Notes under the pieces: model-generated
Seen by the model: the letters and a program-made list of their open reading frames with translations, nothing else
Told to the model about the DNA's origin: nothing
The model's database searches: none
NCBI RefSeq assembly: GCF_949987535.1
Contig: NC_080079.1
Coordinates: forward strand, 2,108,001-2,172,000
Direction: 5' to 3'
DNA length: 64,000 bases
Source: Balaenoptera acutorostrata
Lineage: Eukaryota > Chordata > Mammalia > Artiodactyla > Balaenopteridae
Position numbers and translations under genes: made by a program
Shown: piece by piece, positions 44,596-56,745 of the stretch
Position numbering within the stretch: position 1 is the stretch's first letter
Layout: each line of letters begins with the position of its first letter

Positions 44596-46415
44596 TACTA
44601 TTAAACACCATTCTTTACAGAGGCCCTTAAGGTGCTAAGGAAAAGTGGCCACAGAAAGTGTGTGTGTACAGGGAAGGGAGGGGTTCTTGAAGGTGGGAGC
44701 TTCCAAGCTCAGCCTTCAGGTCACCAACACCCTCATTTAGAAACAGGACTTTTGCTTGACCACATGTATGCATTTTGAATATTGGAGCATTTTAACTACA
44801 AATACTTCAAAACATTTTAAAATGGAGACGGTCCTGTAAACCAACTAAACACCTCTGTGTAGGGACAGAGTGACGTGAACATAGATTTACTGCATGTACC
44901 GCATTTCCACCACAAGGTTCGGAGGTGTCCTTGCAAACATTAAATTTCTGGTCATTCCCCAAAACCTTACAAATATATGCAATCATGTCTGCTCAGCCTG
45001 AGTCCTAATATAGTCAGGTTTTGATTTTGTCCATTGCAAAGCGTGTCCGTGTCCGCTCCTTTGCCCAGTGACCACGCAGGGAGCTAGATCTGCCCGTGAG
45101 GCTGCACGAGGCCTCCTCATCTCCCACAGAAATGGGAAGGCGTCATTTGGATGCTGCCTCTGCCCATGGGATTTCAAGTTGCCAGTGGACACAAAAGCTT
45201 TTAATCCTTATTTAAATATCAGGTAGGGGAGGGCTCACCTATCTGCAGGTCCCACACCTGAGAGCTGCTCTCAGCGGCCTTGGATACAATAGCCCCGAGT
45301 CCCCGGAACCGGCCCATCCCCCAGGCTGGCCCATCCATGCCTGGAGGGATCCTTTCAAAGCCAGAGTCTCAGCTGTTTGCAAGGTGCCTGGTGATTCATC
45401 CTCTGTAGGAGGCTGCAGTCTCAAGGCAAAATAATATGAAATCCTATTCAGGGTACAACTATAGACTGCTTTTCCTTTTTTTTTCCTATTAAGGATCAAC
45501 TGAAAATTCAATTAACATGTGAAGAATGAAAGGAATCCATTCTTAATGGTCTTTTCTGCCATATCTAGGAAAACTGCCCATTTTCCACCACTGGGTAATG
45601 GCCTTGTTTCACAGCCAGAGGTGGGGACCAGGTCACAGGGCTATTATTTCTAGAGAAGAGCAAAGCCCACCACCACCCGCCCACCCACCCAGAGCAGTTC
45701 GTGAAGTCAGACTCCATCTCCCTACTTCCCACCCAGTTGTGGAGGGTAAATGGGTCTGTTGGCAAACAGAGGGCAAAATGTCAAGACCCAGCAAATGTAA
45801 CTGAAGGACAGTGAAGGCTGGACTGTGGAAGATCTGCAGGTGTCTTGACAATCGTCTGACCTTTCAAAGGCCACTCCATCTGCGCCTTCGGGGCCAGGAA
45901 TTCCCTGGCTTCGCATCACGGGTCTCAGCCCAAATCCTGTTTCCTACAAGAACTCGTCCTCATCGCCCCGGTTTCCTTGCCTCCAACCAGTGACGACCTC
46001 AGATCGCCTTTTTCTATCACCGTGAACGTACCCACCTGTTTACTGCTACTTTCCCAGCCAGGCAGGCAAACCCCAACCCAACACCAACTCCCCGTCCTGT
46101 TTCCAGCACAGGGCAGACAAGAGGCACTACATTCATACACACAGCTAGATAAATAGAATATATAGAGAGAGGTTATGTATGTTAGTAATATTAACATATT
46201 AACATGCTTTAATATATAACATACAATCTATATATAACATATACAATATCAGTATTAAAATTATATCAATATATACATTCACTCATTTATTTAAGCGTAT
46301 ATGTGTACGTGGACATCCATTCAAGAACCCATACACAATTCACTCATCCATTCCTATGCATGTTATTGAATGAGTAAGTGAATTTTATACATCCTTGCTT
46401 TTGCCAAGTGAAAAC
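44596..46415. other. Unique DNA, no gene recognised
   Basis: Mixed DNA with an AT-rich, TA-alternating stretch at about 46150-46290. Frames of at most 90 codons. No named repeat. Confidence 0.4.
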
Positions 46416-46607
46416 GGCTTTCTTTTTTTAATATTTATTTATTTACTTATTTATTTGGTTGCGCTGGGTCTTTGTTGCGGCAGGCAAACTCTTAGTTGTG
46501 GCATGCATGTGGGATCTAGTTCCCTGACCAGGGATTGAACCCAGGCCCCCTGCATTGGGAGCACGGAGTCTTAACCCCTGCACTACCAGGGAAGTCCCTG
46601 GCTTTCT
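46416..46607 (-). mobile_element. CHR-related SINE, antisense
   Basis: Element at 46424-46599: T/ATTT-rich tail (46424-46455), then 'ggttgcgctgggtctttgttgcggcaggcaaac', then the tRNA-like head in reverse ('gggattgaacccaggccccctgcattggg' ... 'ccagggaagtccc'). An 8-bp repeat, ggctttct, at 46416-46423 and 46600-46607 is a possible target-site duplication. Confidence 0.85.
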
Positions 46608-46860
46608 ATATAAAGTATTGATATACATATTTATTATTGTTTAAATGATACATTTAATTTCAGAGATAGCTAAGTTATAGAAAACACTGAGTAATTAGTA
46701 ATCTGCGAGTTGCTCGATGTGGAACACCGTGGCCGTGGCCCTCACATGGCTGGTGTTCGGAGGCCACGGGTCTGCAGCTCCCTCTGGAAAGCCATCACCT
46801 GGGCTCTCGCTGAGCCCTCTGCAAACCCTCTGAGGCAAACACTGCTTAGGTTAAATGTTT
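46608..46860. other. Unique DNA, nothing recognised
   Basis: Short AT-rich then GC-moderate spacer between two SINEs. Confidence 0.4.
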
Positions 46861-47204
46861 AAAAAGTGAAGGAGGAGGGCTTCCCTGGTGGTGCAGTGGT
46901 TAAGAGCCCGCCTGTCGATGCAGGGGACACGGGTTCGAGCCCTGGTCTGGGAAGATCCCACATGCTGCAGAGCAACTGGGCCCGTGAGCCACAACTACTG
47001 AGCCTGCGCGTCTGGAGCCTGTGCTCCGCAACAAGAGAAGCCACGATAGTGAGAGGCCTGCGCACCGCGATGGAGAGTGGCCCCCACTTGCCACAACTAG
47101 AGAAAGCCCTAGCACAGAAACGAAGACCCAACACAGCCATAAATAAATAAATTTAAAAAAAAAAATGCAAACCTTTAAAAAAAAAAAAAAAAGTAAAGGA
47201 GGAG
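46861..47204 (+). mobile_element. CHR SINE (CHR-2-like) with two-part tail
   Basis: Full-length element at 46878-47187: head ggcttccctggtggtgcagtgg, B box ggttcgagccc, long body, AAAT tail. The tail has two A tracts separated by 'tgcaaaccttt' (about 47166-47176). Flanked by a 17-bp direct repeat, aaaaagt(g/a)aaggaggag, at 46861-46877 and 47188-47204 (16/17 match). Confidence 0.95.
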
Positions 47205-47499
47205 GAGCAGGAAAAGGCTGGGGTGTGAATCCTCCATTCAAAAAGCAGTGGGCAGCTAAGTTTCAATGAGCTTGTAAATTGATGCCCCAATTGCTTGATG
47301 TGAAAAAAAATTGGAATTATATAAATTGAAAGGTGTCTCTGTCCCAACCAGCCTCCTCCGTGATGTGAGGCCCGTGGGGTGAACACCCTCAGTCTCTGCC
47401 CAAGCATTCCCCCAAGGGACTGTCTCCATACTCCCCGTCTCAGGTCAGCAGGAGCTGCCACACTGACCACGTGCCTGGATTGCCAGGCTACGGTGACAG
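47205..47499. other. Unique DNA, nothing recognised
   Basis: Mixed DNA between a SINE and a MIR. No feature supported. Confidence 0.4.
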
Positions 47500-47705
47500 C
47501 GACAAAGCCAAAACTTATGCAATGCTTACAGGCTAGTATCACAGGCGTCAACTTATCTGAAACTCACAAAAGCCCTACGAAGTAGTGGTCATCATTCTCC
47601 CCTATTTACAGGTGGACAAACTGAGGCAGAGTGTGGTTACGCTGCCGGGGATTTAAGAGCTAGCAAGTAGTTGAGCTGGGATTTGAACTCAGGACGCGCG
47701 TGTCA
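47500..47705 (+). mobile_element. MIR SINE
   Basis: Clear MIR order: 'aaaacttatgcaatgcttacaggctag', 'aactcacaaaagccctacgaagtagtggtcatcattctcccctatttacaggtggacaaactgaggcagag', 'tagcaagtagttgagctgggatttgaactcagg'. Confidence 0.85.
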
Positions 47706-49949
47706 CCGCGTGACAGCGGCCACGGGGCGCACATCGGACCTGCCAAGCCGCTGCAGGGAACCGTCCTCAGCTCTCAGCTCTGCAAAGCACCTCCTGAAAC
47801 CGCTTCCAGGACTTGGAGAGGAGGAGGGGTCAACAGTGATTTTAGGCTGATTACTCCTGCTCCCGACATCTAAACACTTGCAGGGTAAGGAAAGCCCACT
47901 TCCTTCCCTCCTTCCCAGATTCCTCCAAGAGCAAAGGCCTTACTGTTCCAAGGGCTGGAACCCGGGGTTCTCACTGGCTCACACTTGCCATTAGAGCCTC
48001 CTCGTGTTGAAGTAAACATCCCATGTGGGCCCCCTCCTATTTGTCGGACCCCCCTAGGCCGGTCCCTTGAGTGAAGCCCTCACACGCAGCCATTACTCCC
48101 ACCCTCGCCCCTGGCTTCTCCCGGTGCCCAGCTGCACGCACGCCAGCTCAGGCTTGTGCCAGAGAACGAGGCTGAGTCACGCACCCACCTCACCAACCTC
48201 AGGTGCCAGCCTGACCCCTGGCCCTCAGCCAGTATCAGTCAGGGCTTGCCTTTCCACCCTCACTGCGCCCAGGACGCAGAACTCCCTGGGGAATCCCAGG
48301 GGGACAAAGGGGGCACTGAGGGCAGGACCGGCTGCAGGGAGGGACTGAGCTTGCTGTGCTGCCACCGAACACAATCCGAGAGACCCGGGCGCTTTCTCCT
48401 CCAGGGAGAGAAGTGGTCCCAGGTGTGGAGCAGATGTGAAGCCGGGACCTTCCAGCGTCACTCGCTCAGGTCTGCAAACGCCTTACAGGAAGGCACGGGG
48501 CAGGGAATCCCAGCAGAGAAGAGCAGAGTTTAGACCTGAAATACTCCCGCAGGAGTGGACGACCTCCGGGTGGGATCAGACCCACGAGGTAGACAGGTCA
48601 GTCCTGCAGGCAGCACCCAAGCTCTCGGGCGATGGGGGCTGAGGGCTGCAGGGCGGGTGCCCCCTACTAGGGCCAGGGAGCCCACAGATGGGCGGGTGAA
48701 GAAACCCTGCTCAGGGCAGAAAAATACTGTCTCCCTGCTGTGACAACCAGCGAGCTCCTTTCCACGTGCACGCCTGTGTCCCCGCTCCGTCCTCGGCACA
48801 GAGGGGTCTCCGGTGCAGCCGCCCGGGGCTCAGCTTGGGCAGCCCTCGCCTTAGAGGTGCAAAGCCCCATGACGGGAAGGGGCGGTCTTTATCTGCACAT
48901 CCTCGGAGTCTTCCTGCTCGCCTCCCTGGGGGAGAAGCGACCTCAGGTGGAAATCACACGTCTCCGTCACAGAGCAGAGGCAGGCTATGCCGAGAGGGCG
49001 TCAGCACCGTATTCTCTGTTAGGAAAAGGCTGTCAGACGTGTCGGGCAAGTGCTGGGTGGGGCAGGTGACTACCCAGTGTCACGCTGGTCAATGCCCACC
49101 ACCAGCTGGGCTGGGCGCAGGGAGGCTGGCTTTCAGGGTTTGCCAGTGTCTGTGGTGTAAGTACTCCGGCCACAGCTGACTTCGTGCCTCCAGCAGGGCG
49201 GAGTGCGGCATCGGGACACGTGTGGCCGACCTCCGGCACCCCCGACGGGCCCTGCCCTCTGTCCTCTGCCGTGGGATCCGGCGGGCTGCGGCCCGTGCAT
49301 GCGACAGCACCCTGAGCCGCGGGCTGCTGCTCTCAGCTGAGCCCCCTTCCTTCTGCCTCCCCCTGCACCCCTGGAGCCGTCTTCCCCCCTTGAAATGTTC
49401 ACGGAGGAGTCTCAAGGTGCAGCTGCAGGCCTCCAAAGGGGCAGTTTGAAATAAATCCATTTGCATGAGTCTAAAGTGCTTCTATTTTCCTGAATTCAGT
49501 GACTGCTAAAGTGAAGCCCAGACCTGAGATTTCTCTGCCTGACCTGGCTTCCATCCAGCTTCACAAATCCTGTCCTGGTCAGTGTGAGCGAGTGTGAAAA
49601 TGCCCGGGCATCCGAGGGCCAGTGCTGCTCTAGACACTGAACAGGTGCCGCTGACTTAAGGCTCCTTGGGAGTGCAGGGTGCACAGAGGCCTTTTCTGGA
49701 AAAGGACAGAGTAATTTTTGTGTTGAGGGTGCTGAGGAGAGAGGTCTTTTCTGCGTCACCGCTGGCACCTGGGGAGTTGGCTGGGAGGATGGGGAGAGCT
49801 TCCCAAGAATTAAGGGCAAAATGAGGGAGCAATAAAGGTGGTGTGACTTGACTATTTCAAAACTTCAGTTTATCAAGAAAAAATGAGCACACACGCACTA
49901 GTGTTAACAAGCTCAGCCGTGCACAGCAGGCCCTGGCCCTTGTGCTTTG
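47706..49949. other. GC-rich unique DNA, no gene recognised
   Basis: GC-rich with a CpG-dense stretch near 49195-49330 (about 18 CpG in 140 bp). Overlapping frames of up to 137 codons occur in all six frames, as expected in such composition. No domain, exon series or repeat can be recognised. Confidence 0.45.
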
Positions 49950-50125
49950 CACTGTCACCTCAGGTGTCCTCACAACATTCTGTGAGGAAGTATTTTATCT
50001 CCTTTTTTAAGGGAGAGAGAGATTTAACAGGTCAAAGAATCTGGTCATTTCCCACAGTCGATGGTAAAATCTAAGTCTGAACTTGGGTCTGCCCAGCCCT
50101 GGACGCTGCTCCCACAGGCTTTCTG
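49950..50125 (+). mobile_element. MIR SINE
   Basis: MIR-like order 'ctcacaacattctgtgaggaagtattttatctcc', 'gggagagagagatttaacaggtcaaagaatctggtcatttcccacagtcgatgg', 'tctaagtctgaacttgggtctgcccagccct'. Confidence 0.65.
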
Positions 50126-52127
50126 CTCCCACACTCGCTGCTAAGGGCCTGGAGGGACCCCAGCCTCCCAGGACAGAGAGGCAGTACCTGGGGGTCGAAA
50201 GCTCGGAGGCTTGGTCTGAGCACGAAGTATCTGCAGGCGGCACCTCTGAGCTCCAGTGGGTCCTCGCGTCATGCAGGGGTGGCTGGGAGTGTGGAGCTGA
50301 TCCAGAAAGAGACAAAGCTCTCGGAGTGGGAGGTCACAAGGTGGAGGACACCGGGGTGACCAGCCTTGTCGCGGAGGAGGTCCTGAACCCTGGGGCGGTC
50401 TTCCATGCCTGGCTGAGGACCAGACACTCCCAGGTGCCAGCAGAGGGGGAGGGTCGAGATGGTTGACCAGATGACCTGAGCTGGCCGAGTGCTGGTGTTC
50501 ACCAGGGGGGTGGCAGTGGACACATGGGTGAGAGGCAGGTCGCAGCCCTCCCCAGAGCCCTCCACGCCTCCTCCAGAGTCTGAGAGCACAGGAAGAGGGG
50601 CTGAGGAACGGGGCCCAGTGAGATTTGAGGGAGCACGAAATCCTGGCTCAGTCCAACCAGAGAAGGGCGAGCCCTGACCTGTGGGTGATGGCCCATCCGG
50701 ACGGGGAGCACAGAGGGCGCTCGCGCACCCCGGATAAACTGGCTGGGGAAACGCAGAGGGCTTGGGGCCTGAAGCTGAGAGGTCTCTTTAAGAAATAAAT
50801 ACAAAACAGGGCAGTAAAGTAAACATGAAGAAAAAGAAATCACAACACATTTTAAATTTACAAGTGCTGGGAAGGCCGCCAACATCACAAAATCCAGGAA
50901 AAAGCGTAACTTTTTTTATTAATTAACAGCCCCCTATAATGTGCTTTTTCTGGCGGCACGTTCTCTGATTGCTTCTTCGAATGGCAATTTTGTGGGATCG
51001 TTTTCTAGGGAGAAGATGGTCTTTATTCTAGCACAGCTCAGCGAAATGTTTACATTATTACTGATGTTTAGAAAGCTTTCTTTCTTTGTATCTCAATGTC
51101 GGTAATGTTATGCCATTTTTTAAGATGGTGGTCAAACCTGGAAAGGTATCTATTGAGTTTCTTTCAGGTTGGAACTATACGGTTTCTGATTATGTTGAGT
51201 TCTCTAGGGTAGCAACAGAAGACTCTGAGCTGACAGCCCTTTAGCTTGTAGACGTGCAGTTATCGCTGGGTATCAAGAGTTGCATGCCATCTTTGTCCAC
51301 CTCAACATTTTAGGACAAATCACCAGGAGGTGATGACACACCTCTGTAGATGGGCTGAAATGACCTCAGGAGCAAATGCAGGCATCCATCGGGAGCTAGA
51401 GCAGCAAATAGGGGGACAATGGGGGCAGGGAAGGGTGATGGTGTCCACCACTGGCCATAAACTACTGGTCTCTTGGCTAAAATGTCTAAGGCCTGGTGAG
51501 GGCTGGCCGGGCAGAAGACAGGCCATCTAGGGCAGTGTGAAAACTCCTAGCATGGCTGTCAACCTTGGAGTGAATCAGGCTCTGCTCCTTACCAGCTCCT
51601 GGAAGCTTCCAGCAGTAACTGGATCCATCTGGAAGCGGCTTTGAACTCCACGAGTAGAGGCCCACTACACAGAAACTCAGGGCCCCCCCAACGCACCCTC
51701 CACGAGCTACATCCCAGACACGCCTGTAGCCCCTGCACGGCCTTCCACTGGCGGGGGAAGCAGCACCCATGGGAGGTGCAAGTGGAAAGAAAGAGCAGAA
51801 ACAACAGGGTGCAGCTTAAGTGTATTTTGCAACTTGTACCCAGTATATGACTGTAAACACACTGCCAGGCCCCTCCGCAGGCTTTGGGTGGGTGTTGCCA
51901 TGAGGAAGCTGGAAAACCCCCGTGGCCCCGTGTTCATCCACCTTTCTGCGTGGGCTTCCTGAGGGCAGAGTGTGGACAAGTCCCACACTGGACCCCTGGT
52001 AGGAGGGAGGGGCTTCCTCCTGGTTCCTGCCCAGGACCCTGATGTTTGGAAGAGCATAGTGGCAGATCAGAGGATTTAGGCTGTTCAGAATCCATCCCTG
52101 TCAGGTGGAAACACAGCTGGACAGTTT
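50126..52127. other. Unique DNA, no gene recognised
   Basis: GC-rich to about 50750, then an AT-rich unique stretch at about 50800-51300, then GC-moderate. Frames up to 129 codons with no recognisable homology. No named repeat. Confidence 0.4.
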
Positions 52128-52580
52128 TATCCGTGCCTCGTCACTGCTGTAACAAGCGCCGCAAGCTGGGCAGCTTAAAACCACAGAAACTCAACCTCTC
52201 ATAGTTCTGGAGGCTGGAAGTCTGAAATCCATGAGTCTGTAGGTCCATTCTCTCTTTGCAGGTGTTGGAGGAGGAGCCTTTCTTGATTCTTCCAGCTCCT
52301 GGTGGCTCCTGGCATCCTTGGCTTGTGGCTGCATCACCCCAGCCTCCGCCTCCGTCTTCACTTGGCCTTCTTCTCTGGGTGTCGGTTTTCTAATCTCTCT
52401 CCTTATAAATTCACCAGCCATTGGATTAGAGCCCATCCTACTCCAGGGTGACCTCATCTTAACTTGATAACAACTTTGATCTGCAAAAAGCCTATTTTAA
52501 AACAAGGTCACATTGACAGGTATCAGGGGTTAGGATGTGAACCTGTCTTTCTGAGGAAACACAAAGTAACCCACACCAGC
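52128..52580 (-). mobile_element. MLT1 LTR, antisense, nearly full length
   Basis: Antisense MaLR LTR: 'cactgctgtaacaagcgccgcaagctgggcagcttaaaacc', 'agttctggaggctggaagtctgaaatcc', 'cttggcttgtggctgcatcacccc', 'cctccgtcttcacttggccttcttctctggg', 'gggtgacctcatcttaacttgataac', 'aaggtcacattgacaggtatcaggggttaggatgtgaa', and 'acacaaagtaacccacacca'. No internal retroviral sequence is present. Confidence 0.9.
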
Positions 52581-53990
52581 CATGAGCCCAGCATGGGAGA
52601 ATTTGCAACTAAGTAAATATCCTGACAATCACAGGGGCCTTCAGTGGTCAAAAGAGGTGGTCTGAGGTAGCCTACTGTGAAGCTCAGGACCCCCCAAATG
52701 GCCTGAAAATATAATCAAACTTCACCTTTCCCTTTCATCTCGAAACATAGCACAAATAAATAGAGTGGGTGACCCACTTTGGACTCCTATCAATGAAGCA
52801 CGACCTGGGATTTCCTAAGGGAGGAAACAAAAATGTAGGCACAACCAGATGGACCCCAGACCTGAAAGTCACCGCGGGAGGGTGGTGGCCCTGGCTGTCT
52901 CTGGAGGAGACATGGGTTCCTTGGACCTTGGGCCCAACAGTGAACCAATGCTCTCTGACCTCAGAGTGACATGGAGGGATTACAAATAAGGCACATTTCC
53001 CGCAGAATTGCAGCTCCTGCCTTCCACACTTGTACCTGTGAAATTAGCCCAACATCCTTTTCTGAATAGGCAGGGGCTTGTTTTTGCAAATCTCTCTTCC
53101 CTGCCAGTGTCCGCAGGAGCCAGAGATACAAACAGGAGTCAAAGTCAGGATGAACAGAACTGTTGAGGCTGGCAGCTCAGCAAAACTCCATCCATCCACA
53201 GAATTAGAATAAAATTAGTTGGATGCTTGAGAACCAAAACGTGAATTTAGAAACTAACTCAGGAATTGCATTTCTGTGTGTAATTGTCGTGTTCAGATCG
53301 TGGCGTAGGAAACAGGACAAGACTTGTGCGTCGTGAGAGATTCAGTGGTTTGTTGGAATCTTAGGAAGATCACGGCATATTCTTGCAGAGGAGAATCTGT
53401 ACGCCAGAGAATAGGAACACAGCAAAACCCCTGCTTTCTCTGAAACCAGAATGAATTGAGACACCGCCGGGCATGTGCCTCAGCTAATCTAGATGAAATT
53501 GATTTCATTATTTCTCATTCTGCAAACTGAGATGAAGGCTGGGCATAAAGTACACAGCCTTTTCGCTTTTCAATTCAGCCTTTTCGCTTTTTAAAGAACT
53601 CCAGGCTCACCTGTCCTTTCCTTCTGTCTCCTGATAATTAATAAGAAATGATCCTTTCTTCGGAGGCTGACAGAAGAAGGTTTTGAAATCTAATGGGAAA
53701 AGTCGGGGAACATTTGTAAACTGGTTTTTGGAGAATGAATGGCTTCTCGTGTGTTTGTTAGGGGCAGAATGAGGCCCAGGAACCAAGAGCCTTTTGAGGG
53801 AGGGATGAGCGTGGGTGAGCCACAGGTGGCTGCACCCCTCCTCCTGGCTCCAGGGGTGCAGTCGCTTTGATGGTGGCCCCCCCGGGATTGTCCAGGGAGC
53901 CTTTGCTGCCTGACTGGCGTCCCCTCCGGTACCCACATCCCTCCTGAAGGCAGGGGTCAAACCCCCAGGAAGACAGGCATCTTCTTGGGT
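52581..53990. other. Unique DNA, no gene recognised
   Basis: Mixed DNA. The longest frame, 141 codons at 53607-54032 (minus), runs into the poly(T) of the neighbouring L1 and is spurious. No named repeat. Confidence 0.4.
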
Positions 53991-53991
53991 C

Positions 53992-55086
53992 AAGGGATGT
54001 CCTTTTTTTTTTTTTTTTTTTAACATCTTCACTGGAGTATAATTGCTTTACAATGGTGTGTTAGTTTCTGCTTTATAACAAAGTGAATCAGTTATACATA
54101 TACATATATCCCCATATCTCCTCCCTCTTGCGTCTCCCTCCCACCCTCCCTATCCCACCCCTCTAGGTGGTCACAAAGCACCGAGCTGATCTCCCTGTGC
54201 TATGCGGCTGCTTCCCACTAGCTATCTATTTTACATTTGGTAGTGTATATATGTCCATGCCACTCTCTCACTTTGTCCCAGCTTACCCTTCCCCCTCTCC
54301 GTATCCTCAAGTCCATTCTCTAGTAGGTCTGTATCTTTATTACTGCCTTGCCCCTAGGTTCTTCTGACCATTTGTTTTTCCTTTCTTTTTTTTTTTTTTT
54401 TTTTAGATTCCATATATATGTGTTAGCATACGGTATTTGTTTTTCTCTTTCTGACTTACTTCACTCTGTGTGACAGTCTCTAGGTCCATCCACCTCACTA
54501 CAAATAACTCAATTTCGTTTCTTTTTATGGCTGAGTAATATTCCATTGTATATATGTGCCACATCTTCTTTATCCATTCATCTGTCGATGGACACTTAGG
54601 TTGCTTCCATGTCCTGGCTATTGTAAATAGAGCTGCAATGAACATTTTGGTACATGACTCTTTTTGAATTATGGTTTTCTCAGGGTATATGCTCCAAAAC
54701 ATACAAGCAACTCATGCAGTTCAATATCAAAAAAACAAACAACCCAATCCAAAAATGGGCAGAAGACCTAAATAGACATTTCTCCGAAGAAGATATGCAG
54801 ATTGCCAACAAACACATGAAAGGATGCTCAACATCACTAATCATTAGAGAAATGCAAATCAAAACTACAATGAGGTATCACCTCACACCGGTCAGAATGG
54901 CCATCATCAAAAAATCTACAAACAGTAAATGCTGGAGAGGGTGTTGGAGAAAAGGGAACCCTCTTGCACTGTGGGTGGGAATGTAAATTGATACAGGCAC
55001 TATGGAGAACAGTATGGAGGTTCCTTATAAAACTAAAAATAGAATTATCATATGATCCAGCAATCCCACTAAAGGAATGTCCTTTT
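53992..55086 (-). mobile_element. L1 insertion with 5' inversion (twin priming)
   Basis: One insertion made of two oppositely oriented L1 pieces between a 15-bp duplication: aagggatgtcctttt (53992-54006) and aaggaatgtcctttt (55072-55086), 14/15 match. Minus-strand part, about 54007-54692: poly(T), 3' UTR, and an ORF2 C-terminal remnant (99 codons, 54403-54702, ending ...THIYGI). Plus-strand part, about 54693-55071: the ORF2 segment just upstream in the L1, including 'aaaaatgggcagaagacctaaatag', 'gaaatgcaaatcaaaactacaatgaggtatcacctcac' and 'gatccagcaatcccact'. In L1 order the two pieces meet with only a few bases lost. Both frames are broken fragments without catalytic motifs. Confidence 0.95.
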
Positions 55087-55124
55087 ATCTCCGCTAGGAC
55101 CTGCGAACATTTGAAGGCAGGAGC

Positions 55125-55530
55125 GCGTGATCAAGCATGGCCGAGCGGGGGGAGAGGGCAGTTAGCAGAAACCAGGTGAGCTGCACCCGCGGGAGGGGCT
55201 GCCGGAGGATGGAGCCTGGGCGGGGGGTGGGCGGCCGGGCTCCCGGGGAGGGAGGCGAGAAGGAGGGCAGCCGTGGCTGTGAAAGGCTCCCCAGCTGGAC
55301 AGAAGAGCCCTGGTGGTCATGCTTCCAGGGCACAGGGCAGGGCGGAGGAAGTGCAGGCGAGCAGTCGGGCTGTCTCCGCAGCGAGGGCATCCAGACAAGC
55401 CCCGTGTGCGGAGCAGGAGGGACATGCCAGGTCGCAGCGTGTCAGCAGCCGCCCCTCCTCCTGCCGTCCTCTCGGCCTCACAGACGGACCCCCGATGCTA
55501 GACGTTCCGACACGCTTGTGTCCAAACGCC
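55125..55530. promoter_or_regulatory. CpG-island-like block beside the L1
   Basis: About 32 CpG in about 400 bp at about 66% GC by hand count, an observed/expected ratio near 0.75. It contains an ATG at 55137 in a strong Kozak context (aagcATGG), followed 13 codons later by a consensus-like splice donor, CAG|GTGAG (donor GT at 55176-55177). A G-quadruplex motif lies at 55218-55239. Together these could be a promoter and first coding exon, but there is no homology or second exon to support it. Confidence 0.35.
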
Positions 55531-56594
55531 CAAATAGGAATAGAATCTAGATTTTCTGTGTGCTCGCCAGCGTGTGCTTGACATTTGCCAACAATCCACT
55601 TATTCAGAAACATCAATAAATTAATTCATGATTCTAACCGATTTTGCCGGGCCTCCTGGTGCTTCTGCCGTGACCAGTGATCTTTCATCGTGAGTCACCA
55701 CTCTGCTTGGATCAAAGTTCTCCAGCTGACGTGTCTGTCCCCACTCTCTCCTCCCCGGCTTCAGGGCCGAGGCCCCTGCTGCCCTAGGCACCGGGGATCG
55801 GGGATACGTGCCCCTGCCCGCAGGGGGCCACAGGGGCGAGGGGATGGTGTCCTAGCCAGCCCACGACAGGAGAGGTCCTCTAAGTGCAGGGGAGGGCTGA
55901 CCAGGAAGGGAGGAGGTGCACGGGACAGGAAGTGACCACCCCACGTCAGAGGGGCTGTCCCCTGGTAAGCGAGCTGGGCAGGGGGGCGCAGGGGGTGGGG
56001 GGCTTCCCTCCATCTTCAGGGCAGCGGAAGCCACCGCAGGACTCCAAGCTGGTGGCAGGCGGTCCAGCGAGCAAGTCCACGGGAGCCCCGGGGCAGCGTG
56101 GAGGATGGGCGGGCGGGGGCAGGCAGGGGGGCCAGGTAGGAGGAGGCAGGTGTTCAGACCACAGAGGATGGTTGGGTTTGGGGCCGTGTGTGAAGACCAG
56201 GCGGCAAGTGGGCGAGGTTCAGGAGGAACTAGGGGTCTCTGGGGAAGGCGTCTCATGTGGGCAGGACCCACCCAGAGTGCCCTGCTCCACCTTTCTGCTC
56301 ACCTGGTGACCGATCAGGTTCCTGGGCCACGATGGCCTTTTTCTCCGTCTCACCCCACGTCAAAAATAGCACAGAATGCACCCTCATCTCCCGTCACCCC
56401 ACCACCATGCACAGGTCCAGGTCCGCGTGGGCCCAGGACCCCTGGTCGTCTCCTCACGGGCGGAGACAGGCCCCCGAGAGCCCCCTCCCCCGGGAGACTC
56501 GTGCAGGCGGGCAGTGGGCAGTCTCCGTCCTTGCTGCCCTGAGGACACGTCGGGCTGGACCGCAGTGTCAGTTAACCCCTGTCTCCTTTGCAAC
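55531..56594. other. GC-rich unique DNA with G-quadruplex motifs
   Basis: Very G-rich on the plus strand: four or more G runs with short loops at 55976-56002 and at 56107-56131. Long overlapping frames (208 codons at 55916-56542; 187 codons at 56257-56820) are Gly/Pro/Arg/Ser-rich and compositional. No gene can be recognised. Confidence 0.45.
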
Positions 56595-56745
56595 GTTCCT
56601 TAGGGTGAATGTTGCAAACCCTCTGGTACTCATCTTTATACACAAGAGCCTATTTAGGGATTGTTGTGATATTCCCATTCTACTGATGAGAAAACCTTTT
56701 TTGGAAAGAGTGACCCAGGCCAGGTCACCAGGCCTGGCAAACAAA
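56595..56745 (+). mobile_element. MIR SINE fragment
   Basis: MIR-like text 'gattgttgtgatattcccattctactgatgagaaaacc' and 'gagtgacccaggccaggtcaccaggcctgg' in plus orientation. Confidence 0.55.
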
